A program made the translations under genes and the position numbers. The notes beneath the pieces are model-generated. The model was not told the DNA's origin. It did no database searches and saw nothing but the letters and a program-made list of their open reading frames with translations. Positions 1 to 9,380 of a DNA stretch of 64,000 nt are shown piece after piece; positions within the stretch are counted from its first letter, which is position 1, and each line of letters begins with the position of its first letter. The stretch spans positions 3,186,579 to 3,250,578 of the forward strand of contig OU696587.1 in assembly GCA_916048095.2 (NCBI GenBank), in the 5' to 3' direction. Source of the stretch: Sacculina carcini (Eukaryota; Arthropoda; Thecostraca; Sacculinidae).

Positions 1-999
1 GGTGTTCGCGGGATAGCACACGAATGGATATCAAACTACTTGTCAAATAGAAGACAATATGTGTCAATAGAAGGAAAAAATTCATAATTGAAAATCACAG
101 ATTGTGGAGTACCGCAAGGCTCGGTGCTCGGCCCCATATTATTTATTTTGTATATTAATGATATTTTCAACATATCCAAGATTCCCAAGATTATTCTATT
201 GGCGGATGATACCAATATATTTTATGAGGAAAAACATTATGATAAACTATATGATGTTATAAACACGGATATTGCTTTGATACATAGATGGCTAGTCAGT
301 AATAAATTGTCTATAAATACGGAGAAATCGACTTACATGAATTTTTCAATGAAGTCCGCCAACAGTAGAAATGAAATCAAAATTAATGACACAAAGATAA
401 AGGAAGCCGTCTCTACCAAGTTTCTAGGAATCGTCGTGGACAATAAACTCAATTGGAAAGAACAAATTAACAAGGTTCACTCTAACCTGAGCAGAATCAA
501 CTTTGTTCTAAACAAAACTCGGTATGTATTCGACACGATGACAAATATACAAATATATGACTCTCTGTTCAAACCATACCTACAGTATGTGATTGAAGCA
601 TGGGGCAATACATACGTTTCCAATTTAAGAACCATCATACTTGCTCAGAAAAGAGCTATTAGACTAGTTTCTAACAAAAAATATCATGAGAACACGTCGC
701 TTCTTTTCAAACAGCTGAAAATACTCAAGCTCATTGATCTAGTCAAATACTCAACTCTGATAAAAATACACCAGGCGTATAATATGAAATTGCCCAGCAA
801 TATTCAAGATAGATTTTCATTGAGTACGAGACACCGGGAACAATTCACAATAACATTTACACGCACAAAAGTAAAAAATTTGAGTTTTTTTCACAACGGT
901 AAAAAATTATGGAATCAATTATCGGCGTCACTGAAGAAAATACGAAAGATGTCAGAATTCAAAAAACAATTGTACAGTCATTATATAAGACAATATTAA
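1..999 (+). pseudogene. LINE reverse transcriptase, 3' part (CR1/L2/Jockey group)
   Basis: Reverse-transcriptase half of a non-LTR retrotransposon, entering from the left edge. The frame is open from base 1, but a TAA at 85-87 interrupts it just before the GVPQGSVLGP motif. Visible motifs in order are GVPQGSVLGPILF, LADDTNIF (catalytic ADD, with Leu where Tyr or Phe is usual), LSINTEKS, KFLGIVVDNKLNW and a C-terminal tail ending at 997-999. There is no RNase H. The in-frame stop and missing 5' part make it a dead copy. Its 3' UTR continues at 4320, beyond the inserted Harbinger element. The superfamily follows from the motifs; the exact clade is not resolved. Confidence 0.85.
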
Positions 1000-1008
1000 A
1001 TTGAGTTT

Positions 1009-1074
1009 AGCCGCGGTCACACGAGGCCAATTGTTGGCCAAGCCAACGATTGGCCTAGCCAACTGTTGGCTTGC
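1009..1074 (+). repeat. Harbinger 5' terminal inverted repeat
   Basis: Begins AGCCGCGGTCACACGAGGCC and pairs with the inverted sequence at 4254-4319. The terminal motif GTGGTCACACGAGGCCA recurs in the same orientation at about 1173-1192, so this end is duplicated. Confidence 0.85.
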
Positions 1075-1205
1075 AGCGGACAATCGTTGGCTGGGCCAAC
1101 AGTTGGCTGGGCCAACAGTTGGCTGGGCCAACAGTTGGCTGGGCCAACAGTTGGCTTGGCCAACAATTGGCTTGCGAGTGGTCACACGAGGCCAGTAATT
1201 GTCCA
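1040..1205. repeat. Subterminal TTGGC/GCCAA palindrome cluster, left end
   Basis: A run of short palindromic units such as CCAACAGTTGG separated by CTGGG or CTTGG. At least four CCAACAGTTGG-type copies lie between 1097 and 1160. A similar cluster lies at the other end (4170-4300). Clusters of short palindromes near the ends are plausible binding sites for the transposase or its Myb-like partner; that role is inference. Confidence 0.7.
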
Positions 1206-1294
1206 AGCCAATAGATGTGGTGCATAGTACGTTCAGTGTGGTTTGTCTTGCTGTCCTGACTAGTTCTCTCAGTGGTGGTGGTGCTTTGCCGATC

Positions 1295-3302
1295 ATGCCA
1301 AAAATCAAAAGGAATTTTTTAAAGCACTGCATATCAATTGTGTGCGATGAAATTGAAAACGAACTACAAGAGGAAGAGCGAGGCACAAGCGCGAAAATAT
1401 GGGTGAAACCATGGATTTACGCAAGAAACAAATTTGGGGCATCAGACAACTTGATTCAAGAACTGTTGAGCGAAGACGTTTTGTCGTACAGAAATGTTCT
1501 ACGCATGGACGAAGATAAGTTTAACGAGTTATTAGAGATCGTGTCTCCTGCGATCGAAAAACAGAACAGCGTGATGAGGCCTGCTCTTTCTGCGAAAATG
1601 AAGTTAGAAATAACCTTGAGATATCTGGCCAGTGGTGACAGCCTGCATTCCCTTGCTCTACTATTCAGAGTTCCGCACAACAGCGTATCTACGTTTCTGT
1701 ATGATGTGTTGAGGGCAGTTTACGATGGTCTTGCTTCGTACATCAAGGTAAGAATAAACCCATATGATTTGTTCTTATTATGATTTATATTATTTTTTTT
1801 GTCCTTATCATATATAATTAGATTTATTCACAGTAAACTAGTGAAAGTAAAACCCCAACACATAACCACAAACATATATTTCAAATTCAAAGACAAACAA
1901 ACGAAGGTATAACCATAAACGATAAATAACAAAGGATCAAAAACGTTTAAAGCTCTTCGAATGAAAGAGATGTACAAAAATCACCGTCTGGCAAACATTG
2001 GGAGCTGCTTGTTTGAACAGTGGGTTCCATGGCTCGCAGTCTCTCCTCGGTGAAAAGATCGGTTACTTTTTTCTGCAGTATCAGAAAATTCCTCAAGGGC
2101 AATTTTCTAGCTTGGGAGGCAATAAAACTGCCGAATTTGTCGTATTCATCCTCCTCCACACTCACCATCTCAGCAACTTTTCGAAGTTGGGATATAGCTG
2201 ATGGAACGTTTGAAGAATGGGAAAATCTTTTTCTCCCCATTTTTCGTTTGGAGGTACTCGGAGTGGGCTCATCACTTGAGTGCTTCAATCCACTTGAGTC
2301 AGTCTCTGTATACTGCACGTTTGTTGAAACCCCATCCTCTAAAGCAGGCTGGTCTTCAATGACTGGCGTGTCTGGGAACTCTTCTTCTTCCTTGTTCTCC
2401 TCTTCCTCTAGCACTGGTCCCTGTAGATTCTGAAAAAGCAACAGAATATCAATACCATGTATTACGTAATGTCTAGCTGTATGCGACTATATATTTTACG
2501 TGCTGCAGGTACCTGATACAGCTGAGTAGTGGAAAAAATTCAAGACTCATTCAATACAAGGTGTAATTTTCCTAATTGTTGCGGCGCTCTCGACGGGAAA
2601 CATGTCCGCATTACTCGTCCAAAAGACAGCGCATCAGCTTTCTACAACTACAAAGGCTACTACAGCATCGTTCTGTTTGCCCTGGCTGACGCAGAGTACT
2701 GTTTCAGATACATCGACGTCGGCAACGATGGCAGGGCGTCGGACAGCACTGTATTTAGGAACTCTTCCCTGAACATAGCGATGGAGAGAAACCTCCTTAA
2801 TTGGCCTAAAGGTGGGGTTTGTGTGGGGGATGACGCTTTTCCCTTGCAGACCAATCTGCTGAAACCCTTCAGCCATCGTAACCTCACGCAATGCGAAAAG
2901 ATATTCAATTATCGGTTGTCAAGGGCGAGGCGAGTGGTGGAGAACGCATTTGGAATACTATGTTCAAGATTCCGAATTTTCTTGAGGCCAATTGATTTAA
3001 AGATTGACACGACAATTGCCTTGGTGAACGCTGCGTGCGCCCTCCACAATTGGCTGCGTAAAACGTCTCCAAAAAAGTATTTTTCGTCTGGTTCTGTGGA
3101 TAGTGAAGACTTGAACAACGGTGATATTAATGTGGGCTCCTGGAGACGAGAGGTCACTGCAGGATCATTGCAATCTTTGAGCCGAGAGACAGTGGGATTT
3201 TTATCCAACAACCATACCAGAGCAGCTGGCGAGCTTAGAAGACAGTATATGGAAGCGTTCAACACCCATTTGTCGGTTCCGTGGCAACTGGATCGGATAT
3301 GA
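1295..3302 (+). pseudogene. Harbinger transposase (DDE nuclease), two exons, broken
   Basis: Exon 1 runs from the ATG at 1295 to 1747 and ends at a clear donor (AAG|GTAAGA). Exon 2 starts after the acceptor TGCTGCAG at 2509 and ends with the stop at 3300-3302. Exon 1 holds the N-terminal helical region (SAKMKLEITLRYLASG, then VPHNSVSTF). Exon 2 holds the DDE core: GALDGKHV (first Asp), VCVGDDAFPL (second Asp) and RARRVVENAFGIL (Glu). Two lesions lie near the exon 2 start: a TAG at 2527-2529 and a shift of frame in the A-run at 2532-2537. The spliced product would therefore stop early. It would otherwise cut and join transposon ends in the nucleus. An alternative start or unannotated small exon could avoid the lesions, but none is evident. 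Confidence 0.8.
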
Positions 3303-3308
3303 GACAAA

Positions 3309-3393
<85 letters not shown>

Positions 3394-3892
3394 CATGTTT
3401 GAAATCGTTTGTGAGATGTTTTCAATTTGTTGAAATTTGTTTGTAAAATCTTTGAATTGCGTTTTGAATATATAAAAAATATTATATTGTGAAATTGGTG
3501 TAATGCAAATGTATTGGTGTAAATGCACAATCACTCACCAGATTCGATGAAGATTCCTGCACATAAGAAGTGTTCCGCCAGAAGGAATGAGCAGCCGAAA
3601 ACCAGCCAAGCCTAGGGGTGTATATATCCGCAGCATCCGCTCCACTTTTTGCCGCTCTCTTCATCTTGTTCACTTCTATGCGGTAGACACTCTTGAGGGA
3701 TTTAATTTTTCTTTTTAACATATCCAGCCTGGGAACGTCGATTCCCGCCCCAATCAGCTCGTCTCTCAGCTCCACAAAACTACGTTCTCTTACAAATTTG
3801 TCCATGTAATTCTTATTTGTTGCATCCCACAACGCGGAATACTTTTGGAAGATATCCAAAAAAGCAATGGTTTCCTTAGTTGACCACTTCAT
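1947..3892 (-). CDS. Harbinger accessory protein, MADF/Myb-SANT-like, two exons
   Basis: Reads right to left. Exon 1 is 3892-3539 (ATG at 3892, 118 codons) and ends at donor CTG|GTGAGT. Exon 2 is 2429-1947, after acceptor TTTTTCAG. Both junctions are phase 0, so the spliced frame is intact at about 278 residues. The N-terminal 90 residues form a MADF/Myb-SANT-like domain: KWSTKETIAFLDIFQKYS, a second helix around MDKFVRERSFVELRDEL and a third around RKIKSLKSVYRIEVNKM. The C-terminal half is acidic (EEEENKEEEEF), then low-complexity Ser/Lys, ending in helices. In the family this protein binds transposon ends and helps import the transposase into the nucleus. A longer in-frame start at 3964 exists, but the domain begins at 3892. 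The intron (2430-3538) contains transposase exon 2 and the TA array. Confidence 0.75.
3312..3389. repeat. (TA)n microsatellite
   Basis: An uninterrupted TA run inside the Harbinger element, just downstream of the transposase stop and inside the MADF gene intron. Confidence 0.95.
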
Positions 3893-4169
3893 CACGAAAA
3901 ATGTAAGACAAACAAAACACGAAAACACAACACAACATAGGCGCTCAAACTGAATTGCATTCAATGTACGCGTTGCTTCAGCGCCATGTGGTGAAAAACG
4001 GAGGATCGAATATTTGCGAGATTATTGCGAAATATTGCCTTGCGCGAGAATTTAATCATTTTCAGCGTGAGAGTGCGCGTTCATTGCACGGCAACGTAGC
4101 GCCCTCTTGAGGCAAGCGGCTGAAATGCAGGCCAATTGGCTTGAAAAGTTGAACATGTTCAACTTCGGT

Positions 4170-4319
4170 TTTCGGGACAATTGTTGGCCAAGCCAACGAT
4201 TGGCTTGGCCAACAGTTGGCTTAGCCAACAATTGGCCTCGTGTGACCACTCGACCAAGCCAACAGTTGGCCAAGCCAATCGTTGGCTAAGCCAACAATTG
4301 GCCTCGTGTGACCACGGCT
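4170..4319 (-). repeat. Harbinger 3' inverted repeat and subterminal palindromes
   Basis: The outer 66 bp (4254-4319) are the inverted partner of 1009-1074. A second copy of the terminal motif, GCCTCGTGTGACCAC, lies at about 4236-4250, mirroring the duplicated motif at the left end. GCCAACAATTGGC-type palindromes fill the interval. Confidence 0.85.
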
Positions 4320-4534
4320 TTTGACATTGATGGGTCCTCACCGCCACCTTCTCGGATGAATCTTGTTTCCCTGTACATATGTGTTTCTTGTATTGTTTAA
4401 TTGTTTTTATTTTTGAGGCAGCACAAGCCCTTAAAGCTTCTTATGCCTCGCCAATCACGAACTTTTGTCATTATGTTTTCTGTTCCGTTCTGAATGGCAA
4501 AAATACATTTGATTTGATTTGATTTGATTTGATT
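4320..4534 (+). mobile_element. LINE 3' UTR and pentanucleotide tail (continues 1-999)
   Basis: Taken without the Harbinger insert, this follows directly after the RT stop codon. It contains a potential hairpin (GAGGCA at 4413, TGCCTC at about 4443) and ends in about five ATTTG units at 4506-4534. LINEs of the CR1/L2 type end in a short hairpin plus a microsatellite-like tail used by RT to start reverse transcription, which fits. The sequence beyond the tail belongs to an older LINE on the other strand. Confidence 0.7.
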
Positions 4535-5292
4535 CTTGTCGGCAGACTGATGTTCGGTGTCAGGCCGTTACATAGAGCTGTGTCAATGAATAATTCGGTA
4601 TTTCTCTGGTCAGCCTTCATAAAATCTACATTTGTGTCACCTCCTATAATTATTGGCTTTGATTCATGCCTTAATTTATCAAGAGTCTGGTTGAATTCAG
4701 TCTTGAAGTACTAAAAGCAAGAGTGCGGTGAATGATACATTACAATGATAATGACAGATTTTTGTTGTACGGTTACCTTGATGCATATTTGCTCTAGTGA
4801 AATAGAATGCACACAAATGTCATCACGAACATTGTACGCAAACTCCTGCTTTAAAAACACTCCAACACCTCCACCACGTCGTTGTAGTCTTTTCTGATGA
4901 ATAAAATTGTAGTTGGACAATGAAACTAGAGCATCGATATCCCTTAACCAGGTTTCAGTCACTAGGAGAACTGAAAACTTTTCCTTGCATTCAGTTAGAA
5001 AATCCTTAAAGGCATCCAAGTTTCTATTTAGACTCCTGGTATTGATATGGCAAGCTAAGAACTTACCATGATATTCACTCAAAATCAGTTTTACCTCATT
5101 AGAACAAAATGAAGTGCAACTGCTGAAAGATGAGGCATGAGCCTTACAAGCATCAACCTCTTCCGGATTTTGTAGTGCGAACATTATGTACATAAAAAAT
5201 AAGCAACAGAAAAAGTTAAACAAAGAAACAGCTGTGCAAAGGGATTTAATATAGAACGTGTCGGTTTTATAGAAGCCAATTTCATGAGTCAT
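4535..5292 (-). pseudogene. LINE apurinic endonuclease domain, fragment
   Basis: Reading right to left, the frame from 5292 contains FLACHINTRSL, VLLVTETWL (catalytic Glu) and RRGGGVGVF, then ends at 4711. It resumes in another frame, with PIIIGGDTNVDF, down to 4535. This is the N-terminal endonuclease of a LINE ORF2, which nicks target DNA. Frame breaks near 4711 and loss of everything downstream make it a remnant. It stops exactly where the tail of the plus-strand LINE ends, so the younger LINE probably inserted into it. Confidence 0.75.
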
Positions 5293-5482
5293 TTGAGACC
5301 AAAAAAGCTAACGAGAAAACAATAGAGTTGAAACTGTTGAAGTATGAACCTGATAACCTAATGAATTGGGATATATAATTGGGAGGTTTAATCTAAGATG
5401 CAGTTAATTTGTAGGTAATAGACAAGATGAGGCAGACGTTAGCGTGAAAGAAAATGAAAGAATGTGAAGGGGTCGGGCGACA
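5293..5482. other. Unassigned AT-rich stretch
   Basis: No coding potential, RNA or repeat ends recognised. Confidence 0.6.
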
Positions 5483-5598
5483 CAGCTCACTTGCACTGTC
5501 GAGACAGCTCATTAGCTCTGTCGAGACGCAGCTCACTTGCACTGTCGAGACAGCTCATTTGCACTGTCAAGACGCAGCTTACTTGCACTGTCGAGACG
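5483..5598. repeat. Minisatellite, 22/24-bp units
   Basis: Five head-to-tail units of CAGCTCAYTTGCACTGTCGA followed by GA or GACG, with a few substitutions per unit. It lies immediately 3' of the degraded LINE ORF1 on the minus strand. Confidence 0.85.
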
Positions 5599-5679
5599 CA
5601 GCCATGCCAGGCACGGGCTGCCCCTGCGTGCGTGTACGTCTCCCCATCTTGGTCCACCGGGAGGGTGGGGGAGTGGGGC

Positions 5680-6334
5680 GTCCCGATGAATTCGCCACGA
5701 CGCTCGCCGGAGTGCGTGTCGATAGGTGCGTGCTGGTGAACTTCTCCCAAAGAGCGAACGCGTGCCGTACGACTGGATGCAGAAATTTTTATCTCAACGT
5801 TGCCATTATCAGTCAGCGTGGCAAACAGCTTCCCCTGTTTTTTCAGCTGTCTGCATTCATACAGCAACTTGCTGTTATGCGGCGTGAGATGGTCATTGAT
5901 GTAGACTCGCTTTTTATGGACATTTTTGCGGGCTCTGTAAAATTCCTCACGCTTTCGGTAGCGGTTGAAACGCACTAGCACCGTTCTGGTGCGTCCTTGG
6001 GCTGCCTCGCGATGTGATGAACACTTTCGATGTCATCCGGCGCTATCTCAACGGCAAGCTCCTTCGCGACCTCTTCGACGAGCCGCTGCGGGTTTTCAAA
6101 AGCATCCTCGGGCATGCCAGAAATACACACCTTTTGCCGTCGTGCAAATTGCTCCAGCTGGTTGACTCTGTCCTCAGTTTGGTCTAGCTGAAGGTCGAGT
6201 TCCTCGATCTTGTCGCGGCTCTCCACCGCTTTCTGTACGGCCGGCTCTATCATGTTTTGCCAAATGAGCTTGAAGACTTCCTTGTCCCTCAGACACTCCA
6301 GCATCGCGTCTCTAAGCTCCGTTTTGGAAGACAT
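5680..6334 (-). pseudogene. LINE ORF1-like nucleic-acid-binding protein, frameshifted
   Basis: The minus-strand frame starts at the ATG at 6334 (MSSKTELRDAML) with a heptad-rich, coiled-coil-like stretch (KIEELDLQLDQTEDRVNQLE) followed by RRQKVCISGMPEDAFENPQ. It loses frame near 5985-5995 and resumes as VRFNRYRKREEFYRARK and YINDHLTPHNSKLLYECRQLKK, up to about residue 225. This coiled coil followed by a basic RRM-like region matches L1-type ORF1 proteins found in several LINE clades. These trimerise and coat the element RNA. No matching ORF2 lies next to it, so this is an orphan fragment. Confidence 0.65.
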
Positions 6335-6467
6335 ATCCGACACCAAAGACCTCTTACTCGCACATAAAATGTAAACACCACACCAGCACCGCACACAACC
6401 TCACTGCTCGACTGCTGAGGCGCGAAGAACAACAGCTCAGGATAGGGAGTTTTGCAATCAGGTCAAT
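6335..6467. other. Short unassigned junction
   Basis: Between the ORF1 remnant and the integrase remnant. No feature seen. Confidence 0.5.
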
Positions 6468-7900
6468 GGTTCACTTTTCCAGGTATTCCAGGTGAAGCAC
6501 GCTGGTACGCACGCGTACCATCCGCAGACCAACGGACATGCTGAGAGGACAAACGGCACAATGAAAAAGATCCTCATGAAGTTTTGCAACGAACGGCAGG
6601 ATGACTGGGAATGTCCCCTCGGTACCGCGACATACACCATGAACACCTCGGTGCAGGAATCGACCAAGTTTTCCCCGTTTTATATCGTGTTCGAGAGATG
6701 CCATCGGTTAATATCGAACATGCACATCAACGACTCTCCAGATTTGGACTCCCTGGTCACGAATGTCATTGAAAACCCTAATATTGAGAGTGTAAACATT
6801 CAGAGCAGATTAGAGAAAATGTGGGAGGTAAAATATGCGGTGAGTTCCAACATAAAAATAGCCCAATGGCGCCAGAAAATAATGTCCAGTTGAAAAGGAA
6901 TCAAGGGTTTAAATCTTTCACTTTCCGGATTGGAATGTGGGTGTTAGTCCGTAATAATAGGAAGAAAAGGGGGCGTAAGGGATACAGGCTAAAATTGTAT
7001 CGGTTTGGACCATACGTGATTTCCAGTATGGATTTTACTTCGGACCAACTCCAGGCACCGTCAGGAATTTTTTTCTCGAAAGGTTGCTTTGGTTAATTTG
7101 GAGCCCTATCTAGAGTCTCTCTGGACTCATCCGTCGCCTCCTGGAGTTGCGGCGGAACCGACGGACAGTACCATTGCGCCTCAGGTTAGCAGCGCCCAAC
7201 ACGCCGCTCCATGCGACCATGGGCTCATTTCCATTGTGCCAGTTGGTGCCTTTATCGCCAGCCCGTCGTCGGTCTTCACAGCGTGTGACGAACCTGAAAG
7301 TGTCACTGAAACTGCAGTCAAGCGGCGCCGCCTAAATGACGTCAGACGCCCACTGACTCCATGGACGGCTGTGCCGAGCGCGTCGAACCGCATCAACATC
7401 AGCGCGACGCCTGCGGACCCGCACTGCTGGCTCAATGACACACTCATCGATGCTGCTCAGTTGCTGTTGGCGCGGCAATTCCCGTGGGTGTCTAGCCTCC
7501 AGTCGACTGTTGTGCTTCAGGGGTCCAATTATGGCGGCTATTCGGAAGACGGGCACCTCGTTCAAATTCTGCATGTTCATGGCTCACATTGGGTAACTGT
7601 GGCTTGATTCGAGGAAACTGATCCTGGAGTCATGTTCTATTTTGACATTCTTTCGGCCAAATTCTCCAGGATATCAGATTTTGTCAGAAATATTTGCCCT
7701 CATATGCCAAATTTCCCTAGATGGCGTCTAAATTGAGGTGGGTGGGTGCGCATAACAGTCAGACTCCAGCTCCTGCGGACTATATGCCATCGCCAACGCC
7801 ACTGCTGTCGGTGTATCTCCCTCCTGGCTTGCGTGGAAGCACTATTACTGCTGGAGCTGCGGTCGCACTAGGACTACTGTTTGCGCTAAGGAGTGATGGA
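6468..7900 (+). pseudogene. Ginger-like transposon: integrase, GPY/F and Ulp1-type protease remnant
   Basis: A multi-frame remnant. First comes the C-terminal part of a Ty3-like integrase core (THAYHPQTNGHAERTNGTMK, containing the catalytic Glu) at 6500-6560, then PFYIVF. After a frame change comes a GPY/F-like module (VLVRNN, then LKLYRFGPYVISS) at about 6940-7030. After another change comes a long linker, then a Ulp1/adenain-type cysteine protease: WLNDTLIDAA, His in GSHWVTVA (7587-7589), Asp in FYFDIL (7644-7646) and, in a further frame, QSDSSSCGLYAIANATA with the nucleophile Cys at 7774-7776. Lesions include a TGA at 7605-7607 and at least three frameshifts. Integrase-GPY/F plus a Ulp1 protease is the published layout of Ginger1 cut-and-paste elements. 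A Ty3/gypsy element with an acquired protease is the alternative. The 5' part is missing. Confidence 0.65.
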
Positions 7901-8066
7901 GGTGTTCCCCTCGTATCCTTTGTCGTAGTTATTAGTTAGACAATCTTGTGTTGCTTGTGTGTGAAAATAACAAACTAAAAAGTATAACAAAACAAAGACG
8001 CGCGTTGCATAACATATATGTGTGTATTATATTAATTATATTAATTACTTTAATTATATGCATGTA

Positions 8067-8140
<74 letters not shown>

Positions 8141-8384
8141 TACATGCATATAATTAAAGTAATTAATATAATTAATATAATACACACATATATGTTATGC
8201 AACGCGCGTCTTTGTTTTGTTATACTTTTTAGTTTGTTATTTTCACACACAAGCAACACAAGATTGTCTAACTAATAACTACGACAAAGGATACGAGGGG
8301 AACACCTCCATCACTCCTTAGCGCAAACAGTAGTCCTAGTGCGACCGCAGCTCCAGCAGTAATAGTGCTTCCACGCAAGCCAGG

Positions 8385-8389
<5 letters not shown>
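7818..8389. repeat. Long palindrome centred on (TA)n
   Basis: The arms 7818-8069 and 8138-8389 are reverse complements with no mismatch seen by eye over about 250 bp. They are joined by TA dinucleotides (8070-8137). The left arm is the end of the Ginger-like remnant, so the right arm is an inverted duplicate of it. This is either a genuine inverted duplication or an assembly fold-back at the TA run. Confidence 0.9.

Positions 8390-8477
<88 letters not shown>
8389..8477. repeat. (TA)n microsatellite
   Basis: A TA run directly abutting the outer end of the right palindrome arm. A short TA/TG run follows at 8549-8581. Confidence 0.95.
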
Positions 8478-8478
<1 letters not shown>

Positions 8479-8544
8479 GATGAAGTATACATTTTTCAAC
8501 CATATAACATTACCGGGTGCGTGAGTGCAATTTCTTTATGTGGA

Positions 8545-8582
<38 letters not shown>

Positions 8583-8653
8583 TCTGCTGAATTATACAGC
8601 GTTTTCTGTCTTGTTTCTTTTGTATATACATGTCTCAATTCGTCTGGATCTAG

Positions 8654-9186
8654 TACAATATTGTCCTATGAACATATTAGCCAAAAACGCTTGTATACTC
8701 CCATACTCTGCAATAGGGCAATATGTTCACTTCGGCCAGTGTAGTGTCAAAGGCGTATCAAGTGTGGTGAATGCGACTGCGGCGTGTGGCCAATATGTTC
8801 ACTTTTCACCATAGCGTAATCTCAGTGGTTTTCAACACAACGCACGAGTTTATACACAACAGGTAGCTAGCACCTAACTGTGCGGTTATTGGTTAGACTC
8901 ATTAATCTAACTTGACTTAAGCTGACCTGACCTAACCTAGCCAATAACCGCACAGTATGTTATGTGCTAGCTACTTGTTGTATAGAATCTCGTGCGTTGC
9001 TTTGAAAACCACTGAAATTATGCTATGGTGAAAAGTTAACATATTAGCCACAAGCCGCAGTCGCACTCACCGCACTTGGTACGGCTTTGACACTACACTG
9101 GCCGAGGTGAACAGATTGCCCTATTACAGAGTATGGGAGTATGCGGGCGTTTGTGGCTAATATGTTCAGAGGGCAATATAGTAGTA
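8654..9186. mobile_element. Fold-back MITE, copy 1
   Basis: An approximately 533-bp element that is an inverted repeat over nearly its whole length. Its ends read TACAATATTGTCCTATGAAC and, inverted, the same with small changes. The spacer contains GACCTGACCTAACCTAGCC. A 13-bp direct repeat, TCTCAATTCGTCT, flanks it at 8633-8645 and 9188-9200, but 8 bases separate the left repeat from the terminus, so it is only a candidate target duplication. A second copy is at 50412-50956. It has no coding capacity and moves, if at all, with a foreign transposase. Confidence 0.85.
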
Positions 9187-9380
9187 CTCTCAATTCGTCT
9201 CACCAGCTTTCTCTGGTTTTCAGAGAGCTTTCCCAGAAGCACCGAAAAAGTCATTTTTGCCCGAGGCACCTTTCGACTTTTATTAAAGTCATCTTGAGGG
9301 GCATATATATGCATTATTGCGATTTTATGCGGTTATATGCGATTATGCGATATGCGATATGGATTTGTGTATTTGAATGT
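9187..9380. other. Unassigned, with TATGCGAT-like short repeats
   Basis: Around 9325-9362 the octamer-like string TATGCGAT recurs several times with variation. Nothing else is recognisable. Confidence 0.5.

Larger units (their letters stand above)
1009..4319. mobile_element. PIF/Harbinger-type DNA transposon, two antisense genes
   Basis: A 3.3-kb element with matching inverted ends (about 66 bp with roughly 5 mismatches), flanked by TTT on both sides (1006-1008 and 4320-4322). It carries the standard Harbinger gene pair, a DDE transposase (plus strand) and a MADF/Myb-like DNA-binding protein (minus strand). Each gene has one intron, and each second exon lies within the intron of the other gene. 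The element sits in the 3' UTR of the LINE at 1-999. The transposase is broken here, so this copy would need transposase from elsewhere. The TTT duplication is not the usual TWA of the superfamily. Confidence 0.85.

Noticed and set aside
3201..3534. Tyr/Ile repeat frames across 3312-3389 and 8389-8477
   Set aside because: Products of TA microsatellites, not proteins.
5454..5978. Plus-strand 174-codon frame over the minisatellite
   Set aside because: Made of the minisatellite units and the complement of the ORF1 remnant.
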